Of a DNA stretch of 64,000 nucleotides, positions 25,831-35,151 are shown piece by piece. How positions within the stretch are numbered: position 1 is the stretch's first letter; each line of letters starts with the position of its first letter. The DNA is from Streptomyces iranensis (GTDB taxonomy: Bacteria > Actinomycetota > Actinomycetes > Streptomycetales > Streptomycetaceae): NCBI RefSeq assembly GCF_017874715.1, contig NZ_JAGGLR010000032.1:1-64000 (forward strand), given 5' to 3'. The position numbers and the translations under genes are program-made. Under the pieces are notes generated by a model. That model had not been told where the DNA came from. It saw only the letters and a program-made list of their open reading frames with translations, and did not search any database.

Positions 25831-25920
25831 AATGGCTTGCGGTGATCTCGTCGCGCATCATGGGCGCGCCTACTGTGACCGTCGGCCTGGTCTGTGGGAC
25901 TGGTTGAGAGGTGGGGGAGT

Positions 25921-28900
25921 ATGGCGGGGCGTCGTGAAGTGCCGGTGGATCCGGGTGCGGGGCCGGTGCAGCGCTTCGCGTCCGAGCTGCGGAAGCTTCG
26001 GGCGGAGGCGGTCGGCCTCACCTACAGGGCCATGGCGCAGCGGGCGGGGTTCTCGATCACGACGTTGTCGCAGGCAGCGGGCGGCGATCGCTTGCCGACG
26101 CTGCCGGTGGTGCTGGCCTATGTGCGGGCCTGCGGGGGTGACGGGGAGGAGTGGGAGGCCCGATGGCGTGAGGCGGTGGAGGAGGCCGCCGTCGAAGAGG
26201 GCGGCGCCAATGGCATGGATCCGCCGTACCGGGGGCTGGCCCGGTTCGAGACAGGTGACGGTGACAGGTTCTTCGGCCGTGAGCGACTCACCGGTGACCT
26301 GCTGAACCTTGTGCGCCGGGAGCGGTTCGCGGCAGTGTTCGGCCCGTCCGGCAGCGGCAAGTCCTCCCTGCTGCGCGCCGGGCTGATCCCCGCCCTCCGC
26401 CACAACGAGGCGAGGGGGCCGCAGCTGGCGGCGATCCGGATCCTGTCTCCCGGAGAGCACCCTTTCGGCACCCACGCCCGTCTCCTCACTCCGGCGGATA
26501 CCGACAGCGCTGCCGACACGCTCGTGATCGTCGACCAGTTCGAGGAAATCTTCACTCTCTGCCACGATCCCGAGGAACGCGTCCGCTTGATCAATCTGCT
26601 CCTCGCGGCCCGCCTGGCGGAAAACCGGCTACGCGTGCTGATCGCGGTCCGGGCCGATTTCTACGGCCGCTGCGCCGAGCAGCGCGACCTGGCCGAAGCC
26701 CTGCGCGATACCACCATGCTGGTCGGTCCCATGACACCGGCCGAACTGCGGGAAGCGGTGGTGAAGCCGGCCGCAGCCCGCGGGCTGACCGTGGAGCAGG
26801 CGCTGACCGCCTGCCTGGTCGATGAGGTCGCCGGTGCGCCCGGCGGATTGCCACTGCTGTCGCATGTGTTGTTGGAGACCTGGTTCCGTCGCCGTGGCGG
26901 CAAACTGACGCTGGAGGGCTATCAGGCCGCGGGCGGCCTGGACGGCGCGATCGCCAAGACCGCCGAGGACATCCACACCCGCTTCACCTCGCAACAGGCG
27001 GATGTGGCCCGCAGCATCCTGCTCCGCCTGATCAGCCCCGGCGACGGAACCCCGGACACCCGCCGGCCCGTCCGGCGCGCCGAGCTCGACAGCACCCGCC
27101 ACCCCGAACAGACCGCCCTGGTCGTTGAACGCCTGGCCCGTGCCCGGCTGCTCACTCTCGACGGCGGCAACGTCGACCTCGCTCACGAAGCGCTGATCAC
27201 CGGCTGGCCCCGGCTGCGCGGATGGATCGAACAGGACCGCGAACGTCTGCGCGTCCACCGCAAGCTGACCGAGGCGGCCACGGCCTGGGCCGAGCTGGGC
27301 CGGGACAGCGGTGCCCTGTACCGGGGCACCTTGCTTGCCACAGCCGAAGAGGCCTTCCCCGCAGCTGACGCCGACAGCGACCTCACCTCGGTGGAACGTG
27401 ACTTCCTCAGCAGCAGCTCCACCGCCCGCCGCCGCGAAGAAGAAGCAGCCGCCCGCACCACCCGGCATCTGCGACAGTTCGCCGCCACCTTGTCGATCCT
27501 GCTCATACTCGCCCTGACCGCCGGACTGATCGCCTGGAAGCAATACCGGACCAGCGAGCAGCAACGACGCCAATCGTTCACCGCCCAGCAGATCGCGCTC
27601 TCTCGACAGCTGGCCGCGCAATCGGCCAGCCTCCTGGAATCCAACCCTGACTTGGCCTCGCTCTTGGCGATTCAGGCATACCGGACCAGTCCCACCAAGG
27701 AGGCCGCCGCAAGCCTTTTCACCGCGGCAGCCCTTCCCCTCCAGCGCCGGCTGACAGGACACACCGAGGCCGTGGAGTCGGTGGCATTCAGCTCAGACGG
27801 CCGCGCCCTGGCCAGCGGAGGGGAGGATGGGAAGGTCTGGTTGTGGGACATGGTGACGGGCAGGCCGCACACTGCCCTGACTGAAAACACCGGGGGTGAG
27901 GGAGTGGTGGCGCTCAGCGCGAATGCTCGCATCTTGGCCACCCAAGGGCTGGATGGGAAGGTCCGGTTGTGGGATGTGGCGACCGGCAAACGACGCACCA
28001 CCCTCACCGGACACACCGAGGCCGTGGGGTCGGTGGCATTCAGCCCAGACGGGCGCACCCTGGCCACCGGTGGGGAATTCGGGGAGATCGGGTTGTGGGA
28101 TGTGGCGACCGGCAAACGACGCACCACCCTGACCGGACACACCGGCACCGTAGGGTCGGTGGCATTCAGCCCAGACGGCCACACCCTGGCCGCTGCCGGC
28201 GACGACAAGACAGTGCGCCTATGGGACCTGACAGCGGGAAGGACGCGCAGCGCTCTGACCGGACACACCAAGTCCGTGGGGTTGGTGGCGTTCAGCCCGG
28301 ACGGGCGCACCCTGGCCACCGCCAGCGACAAGACGGTACGCCTATGGGACGTACCGTCAGGAAGGACGCGCACTTCCCTGACCGGCGACATCGTGGGGGC
28401 AGTGGCGTTCAGCCCGGACAGCCACACCCTGGCCACCGGAGGGGAGGACAGCAAGGTTCGGTTGTGGGATGTGGCGACCGGCAGACGACGCACCACCCTC
28501 ACCGGACACACCGGCACCGTAAGGTCGGTGGCATTCACCCCGGACGGGCGCACCCTGGCCACCGCCGGCGACGACAAGACAGTACGCCTATGGGACCTGA
28601 CGGCAGGAAGGATACGCACCACTCTGACCGGCGACACTGTGGGGGCAGTGGCGTTCAGCCCGGACAGCCACACCCTGGCCACTTGGTGGTGGGATAGGGC
28701 CACCTGGTGGCGGGATAGGAAGGTCCGGTTGTGGGATGTGAGGACGGGAAGGTCACGCATCACCCTGTCCGGGCACACCGGTACCGTAGGGACGGTGGCA
28801 TTCAGTCCGGACGGCCACACCCTGGCCACCGGAGGGGAGGACGGCAAGGTTCGGTTGTGGGATGTGACGACCGGCAAACGACGCACCACCCTCACCGAAC

Positions 28901-29646
28901 ACACCGGCACCGTAAGGTCGATGGCGTTCAGCCCGGACGGCCACACCCTGGCCGCCGGTGAGGAATTCGGGGAGATCGGGTTGTGGGATGTGGCGACCGG
29001 CAAACGACGTACCACCCTGACCGAACACACCGAGGCAGTGGCAGCAGTGGCGTTCAGCCCGGACGGCCACACCTTGGCCACCGGAGGGGAGGACGGCAAG
29101 GTTCGGTTGTGGGATGTGGCGATCGGTAGACGACGCACCACCCTGACCGAACACACCGGCACCGTAAGGTCGGTGGCCTTCAGTCCGGACGGCCACACCC
29201 TGGCCACCGGCAGCGACGACAAAACAGTGCGCCTATGGGACGTGGCGACCGGTAAACGACGCACCACCCTCACCGAACACACCGGCACCGTAAGGTCGAT
29301 GGCGTTCAGCCCGGACAGCCACACTGTGGCCACCGCCGGCGACGACAAAACAGTGCGCCTATGGGACGTGACGACCGGTAAACGACGCACCACCCTCACC
29401 GAACACACCGAGGCAGTAGGAGCGGTGGCGTTCAGCCCAAACGGCCACACCCTGGCCACCGCCAGCGACCACATGACGGTGCGCCTGTGGACCGTTGCTC
29501 TTCCCGACCCGGCTTCCTCCATCAAGAAGGTTTGCCAAGCGGTCGATAGGTCCTTCACTCAAAGTGAACGGTCGCTCTTCCTGGGGAACCGCCCCGCTCA
29601 CTCAGCATGCGAGGAACTACAGTCGGGCCGTCGCCGGAACCGGTAG
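25921..29646 (+). CDS. XRE-nSTAND-transmembrane-WD40 protein
   Basis: 1,241 residues from the ATG at 25921 (GGGGGAG upstream). Order: an XRE-type HTH at about 30-70 (LTYRAMAQRAGFSITTLSQA); a STAND NTPase with Walker A FGPSGSGKSS at 140-149 and Walker B TLVIVDQFEEIF; a membrane helix at about 520-537 (LSILLILALTAGLIAW); and 14 WD40 repeats from about residue 608, enough for two seven-bladed propellers. A short Cys-containing tail (KKVCQAV) ends the protein. Family members are signal-responsive NTPases, some linked to phage defence or regulation. The repeats are nearly identical in DNA, showing recent copying. The ligand is unknown. Confidence 0.9.
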   Translation: MAGRREVPVDPGAGPVQRFASELRKLRAEAVGLTYRAMAQRAGFSITTLSQAAGGDRLPTLPVVLAYVRACGGDGEEWEARWREAVEEAAVEEGGANGMDPPYRGLARFETGDGDRFFGRERLTGDLLNLVRRERFAAVFGPSGSGKSSLLRAGLIPALRHNEARGPQLAAIRILSPGEHPFGTHARLLTPADTDSAADTLVIVDQFEEIFTLCHDPEERVRLINLLLAARLAENRLRVLIAVRADFYGRCAEQRDLAEALRDTTMLVGPMTPAELREAVVKPAAARGLTVEQALTACLVDEVAGAPGGLPLLSHVLLETWFRRRGGKLTLEGYQAAGGLDGAIAKTAEDIHTRFTSQQADVARSILLRLISPGDGTPDTRRPVRRAELDSTRHPEQTALVVERLARARLLTLDGGNVDLAHEALITGWPRLRGWIEQDRERLRVHRKLTEAATAWAELGRDSGALYRGTLLATAEEAFPAADADSDLTSVERDFLSSSSTARRREEEAAARTTRHLRQFAATLSILLILALTAGLIAWKQYRTSEQQRRQSFTAQQIALSRQLAAQSASLLESNPDLASLLAIQAYRTSPTKEAAASLFTAAALPLQRRLTGHTEAVESVAFSSDGRALASGGEDGKVWLWDMVTGRPHTALTENTGGEGVVALSANARILATQGLDGKVRLWDVATGKRRTTLTGHTEAVGSVAFSPDGRTLATGGEFGEIGLWDVATGKRRTTLTGHTGTVGSVAFSPDGHTLAAAGDDKTVRLWDLTAGRTRSALTGHTKSVGLVAFSPDGRTLATASDKTVRLWDVPSGRTRTSLTGDIVGAVAFSPDSHTLATGGEDSKVRLWDVATGRRRTTLTGHTGTVRSVAFTPDGRTLATAGDDKTVRLWDLTAGRIRTTLTGDTVGAVAFSPDSHTLATWWWDRATWWRDRKVRLWDVRTGRSRITLSGHTGTVGTVAFSPDGHTLATGGEDGKVRLWDVTTGKRRTTLTEHTGTVRSMAFSPDGHTLAAGEEFGEIGLWDVATGKRRTTLTEHTEAVAAVAFSPDGHTLATGGEDGKVRLWDVAIGRRRTTLTEHTGTVRSVAFSPDGHTLATGSDDKTVRLWDVATGKRRTTLTEHTGTVRSMAFSPDSHTVATAGDDKTVRLWDVTTGKRRTTLTEHTEAVGAVAFSPNGHTLATASDHMTVRLWTVALPDPASSIKKVCQAVDRSFTQSERSLFLGNRPAHSACEELQSGRRRNR
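27745..29505 (+). repeat. Tandem WD40-coding repeats, about 126 bp each
   Basis: Fourteen units begin with LTGHT or LTEHT, continue FSPDGHTLATGG, and close with VRLWDVATG. Many neighbours differ by only a few bases. The eighth unit (about 28630-28760) holds a local duplication giving WWWDRATWWRDRK in place of the usual short turn. Recent recombination within the array is the likely cause. Confidence 0.9.
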
Positions 29647-30089
29647 GCAACCGACAGGATGTTCATGTCCTGAAATACCGCCGGGGACAGGGCCGCGATC
29701 AGGGCGTCGAGTTGAGTGATGAAGGCTCGGTACGCTGAACTGAACGTATTCCCAGCCGACCTGGTCACCGAAGTCTCGCCCCCGTCCGTGTCGGCCTGTC
29801 CAATCTGTCTGGCCGCAGGAGGCCGCCGATGCGGTGCTGTTCCCAGTGCTGGACGGCAAGTCACGAATATGCGTGATGACCGTCGTGACGCTGTCCGTGC
29901 TGCCGCTGCTGTTGGAAGTACTGCGGCGCGTTGCCCGGTCGGCGGATGAGCGCCGGGTCGTTCGACCAGTGCGAAAAGGACGTGCATAAGTCCCGGAGCA
30001 GTGTGCGTACCTCTTTCTCGCCCCAGGTGTAATCGCGCAGGTAGTAGTCGACTTGGTAAGCGACGTCGTGGAACAGTTCCTTCAGGCTG
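29647..30089. other. Gene-free interval
   Basis: No gene that I can support lies between the STAND-WD40 gene and the XRE remnant. Open frames on both strands lack domains. Confidence 0.35.
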
Positions 30090-30300
30090 AAGCAGATACT
30101 GGCCGCTCTGATCCGCGCACTGCGGCTGGGCCGCGACGAGCGCGACTATCTCTTCGCCCTGGCCGGCCGACCGCTGCCGCAGCCGGGTGGTCCGGCCGAT
30201 CGCGTGCACCCGGGCACGACTTGCTGCACCGACTGGACGGCCACCGGCCCAGGGGTCACCGACCTGCGTGTCATGCTGGTTCAGAACCGGCTGGCCGACG
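30090..30300 (+). pseudogene. XRE (MmyB-like) regulator remnant
   Basis: A frame reading ILAALIRALRLGRDERDYLF and ALAGRPLPQ, then VTDLRVMLVQNRLADAL, matches the junction between HTH and ligand-binding (MmyB-like) domains of Streptomyces XRE regulators. There is no HTH N-terminal part and no downstream domain; at about 30300 it runs into IS21 sequence. It is a fragment only. Confidence 0.6.
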
Positions 30301-30302
30301 CC

Positions 30303-31125
30303 TTGCGGTCGCCGGGCTGGCCGCGGCCCTGCGGGCCGGGGCCCTGACCGCGGACGCGGTCGCGCTGGAGGCCCGCAAGGCCGCCCAGGCCGAGGACGAA
30401 CCCGCTCTCCCCTGCCCGTCGGATACCGGAGCGGGACAGCCGTCGGGGACCGCGAGGTGTCTGCATGAGTGGACACCGCCTGCCCTCTGCTGCGGCTGCC
30501 CTCGATCCGCAAGGAGTTCGCCGACATCGCCGGCCGGGCGGCGAAGGACCAGCTGACCTACCGCGGCTTCCTCGCCGAGCTGCTGATGGCCGAGTGCGAC
30601 GACCGGGCCCGCCGCCGCTCGGAACGCAGGATCAAGGCGGCCGGGTTCCCGCGGGAGAAGTCGCTGCGGACCTTCGACTTCGACGCCAACCCCAACGCCG
30701 ATGCGGCGACCATCAACACGCTCGCCGGCTGCGAGTAGATCAAGAAGGGGCAGCCGCTCTGCCTGATCGGTGACTCCGGCACCGGCAAGTCCCACATGCT
30801 GACCGCTTTGGGAACCGAGGCGGCGATGAAAGGCTACCGGGTCCGCTACACCCTGGCCACGAAGCTGGTGAACGAGCTGGTTGAGGCTGCGGATGAGAAG
30901 CAAAGCTCACGAAGACCATCGCCCGCTACGGCCGCGTCGATCTTTTGCGCATCGACGAACTCGGATACATGGAACTGGCCCGGCACGGCGCCGAGTTGCT
31001 GTTCCAGGTGCTGACCGAGCGCGAGGAGAAGAACAGCGTCGCCATCGCCTCCAACGAGTCGTTCGGGAAAGCGCACATGTTCCGGCGAACTCGTGCAAGG
31101 TACTGCCGAAACTTCATAGGTTCGG
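30303..31125 (+). mobile_element. IS21-family remnant (istA end and broken istB)
   Basis: The first 150 bases give an IstA C-terminus (AALRAGALTADAVALEARKA). IstB follows from about 30469: DQLTYRGFLAELLMAECDDR, an in-frame TAG at 30736-30738, Walker A CLIGDSGTGKSHM, a frameshift near 30900, then LLRIDELGYMELARHGAELL and REEKNSVAIASN. IstB is the AAA+ helper of IS21 transposition. With a nonsense codon, a frameshift and no istA catalytic core, the element is dead. Confidence 0.85.
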
Positions 31126-31905
31126 GAGTGACCCCGTGGCGTCGGTTCTGTGGCTGAAGGCTCCGTCGGTGAGGACGGGCACGATCACGCTGGTGTCGAG
31201 CTCGGTAGCGATGGCCACGTCGTCGGCGAACCCGCTCCGGGACAGTTCGATGCCCGATGAACATGCGGCCACGGCACCAGCCACGTCGGGAGTTTGCGTG
31301 AAGGAAGACCGTGCATCAGCCGCCTCGGGGGACAGCGGGCCACCGCCTCGTGACTGCAGTTCGGCGATGATCGCCCCGGCGCCCGTCAAGTCCTCCAGCG
31401 CAGGTCGCAGGCTTCCGCTCTCCTGCGGCGATCACCGAAACTGGACGTTCCTGAGTCCCGTAGCCGTGCCGGGCCAGCCATCGGCCGACAGCTGTTGCGT
31501 TACGCAGGCAGCCCGCGACGACCGTCGAACCGGCTGCCGCTGCGGCAATGGCAGATCCGTTGGGTGAGGGCAGCACAAGTCGCGGAGTGAACGGGGCTTG
31601 CTGGAGTGCTGCCGGAGACAGCGACCACGGTGAGTCTGCGGTGGCGGCTCGTCGGCCCACGCCAGTGGCGCGACCTTGTCATGGGCAAAGGCGGACGCCG
31701 TCTCGTCACGCCAGGCCTAGGGAAAGACCTGGGTTCCCACCTCGACGGCGACCGTCACCGACGTCGTGAACGACAGCACGTCGACCACCGACAGGCAGGC
31801 GGTGTCCGGAGCCAGCTGCTGTGCACCGGTGGGGCCCCACTCGAATCGAACTCCATACCCTTGCTGCAGAAGCCAGTCGCTCATGGTGGTCGAGTCTGGC
31901 ATCAG
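31114..31905 (-). pseudogene. 2-phosphosulfolactate phosphatase (ComB-like), broken
   Basis: Reading on the minus strand: SVVDVLSFTTSVTVAVEVGT, then an in-frame TAG at about 31717-31719 where the frame continues AWRDETASAF. A frameshift near 31655 leads into WSLSPAALQQAP, RLVLPSPNGSAIAAAA and VVAGCLRNATAV. A second shift near 31420 leads into LTGAGAIIAELQSRGGG and the C-terminus. These blocks are in ComB order. ComB-type enzymes remove phosphate from 2-phosphosulfolactate. The gene is clearly non-functional and ends at the IS21 remnant. Confidence 0.8.
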
Positions 31906-31944
31906 TTGGATCAAGAGGGACGGGCTTCCAGTGTTCCCGGGCCG

Positions 31945-32340
31945 GGCAAGCGTCCCGGATCGACGTGGTCGGCGAGGTAGATCAGGGTAAGCCTGCGGGT
32001 CCATTCCGAAGGCGGCTGCGACGAGCTTGGGGTCCATGGTGTTGACCAGGTCGACGAGGCGGGTGCTGCGGATCATCCGGGGCGGATATCCGCAGTTGTC
32101 AAGGACGTGCGAAACGTAGGCAGTCGTGGCCGGGCATCGCCCGGCCTTGGCGACAGCCCGGATGACGATGCCGCATTCACCATGGTCTTCGAACGGCGAG
32201 GCCGAGATGTTTGTGTTTGTGGACGATGAGGGTGATGGCGGCTCCGGAGGAGCGGATCCCCCGGCGCGTTTGACGCCGGCCTCCAGTTCGGACACTTGGT
32301 GGCGCGGGTGAAGATCTTCTCGGAGGAGACGCGGGTCACC
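31945..32340 (-). pseudogene. Integrase-like C-terminal remnant
   Basis: The minus-strand frame reads SPFEDHGECGIVIRAVAKAG, YVSHVLDNCGYPPRMI, RLVDLVNTMDPKLVAAAFGM. After a frameshift near 31985 it gives LIYLADHVDPGRLPGPG. This end resembles C-termini of Streptomyces integrase-like proteins encoded near mobile regions. No catalytic Arg-His-Tyr set is preserved. Family assignment is tentative. Confidence 0.45.
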
Positions 32341-32489
32341 TCCGCTTCGACCAGAGCCGCGAGTTGAGCATCGAGGGACCGTCTGTCGGGCGGCCAACCC
32401 GCGGGTGGTCACCGCTCAGGAGCGGCCGTGACTTGCAACGTGCAGCCATCGCCCTAACCGACAGGTCTGGGCTTTTGGTCCGAGGCCCG

Positions 32490-32708
32490 TCAGCCCTCTG
32501 TTGGGCGTGGTGGCGCTGGCGGCTGCAGGAGCCGCAGGCCCGTCTCGACCAGTAGCCAGCCAAAGCGGGCCCGGACCACCCGCATGCTGCTTCGGCCCGA
32601 ATGGTTGGCGCCAGCGGTCCAGCGCACCTTCCAGGCGTGTGCCTGAGCATGCAAATCGGTAGCGCGGGCGGCATGGAGGTAGCGATGGACGTCCGGGTGA
32701 TGGTTCAT
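32490..32708 (-). CDS. Small basic protein coupled to ArsR
   Basis: 72 residues whose ATG overlaps the ArsR stop by four bases. It is His- and Arg-rich at the start (MNHHPDVHRYLHAARATDLH) with a hydrophobic C-terminal helix (RFGWLLVETGLRLLQ). Such small ORFs are common downstream of Streptomyces regulators. No function is recognised; the helix could be membrane-associated. Confidence 0.6.
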   Translation of the reverse strand: MNHHPDVHRYLHAARATDLHAQAHAWKVRWTAGANHSGRSSMRVVRARFGWLLVETGLRLLQPPAPPRPTEG

Positions 32709-33286
32709 GGTGCGGTCTCCCCCCGGCGGTTGCGGAACGCGATGTGCAGCATGGTCACCGGCTCCGCCCCTTCTGGGCGCCGTGACGCGTCGTTGAATCG
32801 CTCACCATAGGGCTCCAGCAGCGCCGAGAGCCGTTCTCTCAGCTGGGCGAGTTCGGCGGCCGTCAGGTAGACGATGTCGTCGCCGAATTGCTCTGCCTCG
32901 CGCCACTCGCGCGGCAGCTGCTGCCGGGTCTCGATTGCGTGCGCCATCAGCTCGAAGTACCGCTCTACTACAGCCATGCTGAGCGCTTCGGCTGCTTCGC
33001 TGTCGGCATCCTGCCAGTCGGTGTAACGGGCCGTGGCCCGCCAGGGCTTTTCACGGCCTTGGCCGCCCTCGGCCTCCTCGACCAAGCCGTACTTTTCGAG
33101 CATCCGCAAGTGGTAGGAGCAGCTGGCCACGGACTCGCCGGTGAGCTCCGCGGCGCGGGTGGCGGTGAACGGTCCTTCGACGCGCAGCAGCCCGACCAGT
33201 TTCATCCGAGTGGGGTGGGTGTAGGCGCGCAGAGCGCGAGGGTCGGCGAGGTGAACTGAGTGCTGCGGTGTCCTGGGTACCAGCAT
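32705..33286 (-). CDS. ArsR-family winged-helix regulator
   Basis: 193 residues. The winged-helix core is PTRMKLVGLLRVEGPFTATRAAELTGESVASCSYHLRMLEKYGLVEE, the typical ArsR arrangement, followed by a long helical region probably for dimerisation or ligand binding (about residues 90-170). No metal-binding Cys motif is seen. The ATG at 33286 lies 6 bases from a perfect 12-bp palindrome that may be its own operator. Divergent from it lies an MFS transporter remnant, the kind of gene such regulators normally control, so the regulator may have lost its target. Confidence 0.88.
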   Translation of the reverse strand: MLVPRTPQHSVHLADPRALRAYTHPTRMKLVGLLRVEGPFTATRAAELTGESVASCSYHLRMLEKYGLVEEAEGGQGREKPWRATARYTDWQDADSEAAEALSMAVVERYFELMAHAIETRQQLPREWREAEQFGDDIVYLTAAELAQLRERLSALLEPYGERFNDASRRPEGAEPVTMLHIAFRNRRGETAP

Positions 33287-33292
33287 GCGACT

Positions 33293-33304
33293 AAAGATAT
33301 CTTT
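33293..33304. promoter_or_regulatory. Probable ArsR operator
   Basis: AAAGATATCTTT, a perfect 12-bp palindrome, lies just upstream of the ArsR start in an otherwise GC-rich region. Probably an autoregulatory site. Confidence 0.6.
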
Positions 33305-33445
33305 CTAAAAGTTCCTTTACAAGGAGACGGGCCGGTGGACCTGTCCCCTCGTGTCGTTGCAGCGATAGCCTCGGCCAGGTTCGCGCGGAGCGCTTGCCTG
33401 GGGCGGGTAGTGCATCGGCGATTGATCGGTACTGCTGTCTCAGGG

Positions 33446-33871
33446 TCAGTTCGTCGGGGCACGGGAGGAGTCTGTTGCCATAACGGCGGGGTCGGGGCAG
33501 TGGAGTGTGCTGCGTTGCGCAGCGCGAGTACCGAGGTACCCGATGGCTGCTGCGCCACCTGCGGCTACGGCGGCAGCCTTGAAGCCGGTAGCAGTGTTAG
33601 TGAACTCAATGAGAGCGGCCATGGCCGCGAGGGAGAGCGGGGCGAGTCCTGCGGTCAGGAAATAGAACATGCTCATGACCCGGCCCATGTGGCTTGGTGG
33701 GGTGTTGTTCTGGAGCTGAGGCAGTACGGCGCCGGCAACCGCGCCGAGGGTGCATCCCAAAGTGGCTGCTGCTGCGATCGCGAGCACGAGTTGGTCGGCT
33801 CCAGCCATCGTGAGCAGGGCTGTGGCACCCGCTGCCCCTGAGGCGAGGTAGATGCGGGTGGGCACAGCCAA
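33446..33871 (-). pseudogene. MFS transporter, C-terminal fragment
   Basis: 141 residues with about four hydrophobic segments (IYLASGAAGATALLTMAGA, LVLAIAAAATLGCTLGAVAG, VMSMFYFLTAGLAPLSLAAM, FKAAAVAAGGAAAIGYLG) and the cytoplasmic-loop motif PPSHMGRVMS of major-facilitator exporters. The N-terminal half of the carrier is absent; upstream DNA is unrelated. Probably the former target of the neighbouring ArsR. It would not transport. Confidence 0.7.
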
Positions 33872-33983
33872 CCGTGGGGCAAAGGAGAGCAGGAGGGCGA
33901 CTGTGCAGGCGCCGCCGGCCCCTAGCCCCCCTCAAGGAGTCCGAGACCGGAGGAACCCCATCCGCGTTCCGCAGCGTCGGGCT

Positions 33984-34150
33984 GATCTGCGCCGCAAAGG
34001 CCGCTGTCCCAAATGCCAGGCGATGCAGGGCGAACACTGCTTTGACCGGCCCCGCAACGGCGTCCATCCGGAGCGGCTCAAGGCCAATGGCATCGACCCG
34101 AAGACCCTCCCGCCGCTGCGCGGTCCTGGTAGCGGGAAGAAGCACAGCCG
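33984..34150 (+). other. Zinc-finger-like coding fragment
   Basis: The frame contains RRKGRCPKCQAMQGEHCF, then RNGVHPERLKA, a C-x2-C...C...H pattern like small Streptomyces zinc-ribbon proteins. No start or stop can be fixed, and the sequence overlaps the decayed MFS region. Treated as a fragment. Confidence 0.35.
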
Positions 34151-34304
34151 CAACGGCGCCTCCCCCCTCGGACACAGCCCGTACAGCGGCGTACGCCCCG
34201 TGCCACGGACAGCACCGGTGGGGTGCCGGGTGTACGGGCCCCTCGCAAGCCGAAACTGACCGACTCGTAACCAGCGAGTAGGCGATGAGCCGCGCCTCGG
34301 CCAT

Positions 34305-34508
34305 GTGATTGACGAGGTGCACGTTCGCGAGCCGGGCCTGGTGGTCCTGGACATCACGGCCCAGGATGAGGAAACCGCTGTGGCGGTGATGTCTCGGCTA
34401 AACGAGCTGTGGGCGTGGCGAGTTCGATCGTCACCTCGTAGAGCGGCTGGGCGCCCCGGCCGCGGGGCATGCGGGCCCGGGCCCGCCATCATGCGCCGGT
34501 ACGCATGA
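34305..34508 (+). CDS. DUF6207-like small protein
   Basis: 67 residues starting at GTG. VHVREPGLVVLDITAQDEETAVAVMSRLNELWA matches the pattern (HV-x-EPGLVVLD-x-x-A-x-D-x-x-TA) of the DUF6207 family, which is confined to Streptomyces and relatives and has unknown function. The remaining 25 residues are Arg/Pro-rich and may be altered. Confidence 0.6.
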   Translation: MIDEVHVREPGLVVLDITAQDEETAVAVMSRLNELWAWRVRSSPRRAAGRPGRGACGPGPAIMRRYA

Positions 34509-34763
34509 CATATGTCATTGCCGATCTATTACAGACCACTCGTGCGCGGCCTCCGATCCCACTGGAGAATCGTGAACAACAAAGCGAAGCCCGGATTGGA
34601 TGGGGTTCATATCTCGACTCGCACAAGCCTCTGCAGGTGAGCCGTCGCAACGTCCAGAATGGAACAGGAGAAAGTGTTTGAACCCGCGGCAACGCTCAGC
34701 TCTAGTATCTCGTGATTGCTTGTGCACGCAAAAAGATCAATTCTGTAGCTGAGGGGAACAGCA

Positions 34764-35033
34764 ATGAAGTTGAGACGCGCGTTGGCGGCGCTGAGTGTGG
34801 TCGCGGCGGCGGGAGTCGTGCCGTTGGTCACGTCTGGTACAGCGCAGGCCAGCGGTTTTGACTGCGTGGACTACCTCCAAGTCCACGGCTACGTAATTGG
34901 GGACGCCGTCCATGAGGCTTGTGGCTACGAACCACTTCCTACAGGCCCTAGTCCTTTCTGTATCGCTTTGCTCGTAGCTCATGGCGTCACGGGGGCTGAT
35001 GCGGACCATGCCTGCCGCCTAGTCAAGGTCTAA
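34764..35033 (+). CDS. Small secreted Cys-containing protein
   Basis: 89 residues with a clear Sec signal peptide: KLRR, then ALAALSVVAAAGVVPLVTSG and a probable cleavage after AQA. The mature part is about 58 residues with four Cys (DCVDY, EACGY, PFCIAL, HACRL), probably two disulfides, and a repeated motif (LQVHGYVIGDAVHEAC versus LVAHGVTGADADHAC), suggesting an internal duplication of one Cys-containing unit. AGGGGA precedes the ATG. An extracellular function is likely but unknown. Confidence 0.75.
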   Translation: MKLRRALAALSVVAAAGVVPLVTSGTAQASGFDCVDYLQVHGYVIGDAVHEACGYEPLPTGPSPFCIALLVAHGVTGADADHACRLVKV

Positions 35034-35076
35034 CCATGGGTATTCAGCGGAATTGGGTGGCCTGACGCCCCGATAG

Positions 35077-35151
35077 CAGAAAGGTGCCTTTGCCCTGCGA
35101 GGATGCGAGTGTCTACGTCGTATCCGCTGCAGAGAGCGAGGCACCTTTCTG
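35077..35151. repeat. 75-bp inverted-repeat element (MITE or IS-end-like)
   Basis: CAGAAAGGTGCCT (35077-35089) and AGGCACCTTTCTG (35139-35151) are perfect 13-bp inverted ends around a 49-base centre. It sits directly before the WD40 remnant and 900 bp from a decayed IS1380 gene. It could be a solo IS end pair, a MITE or a strong hairpin. Confidence 0.6.

Noticed and set aside
27745..29505. Regular about 126-bp repeats resembling a CRISPR-like array
   Set aside because: The units encode WD40 blades in one frame with no unique spacers.
27672..29558. Long minus-strand open frame opposite the WD40 region
   Set aside because: It is the antisense of repetitive WD40 codons; its length follows from the repeat unit lacking antisense stops, and the product has no domain.
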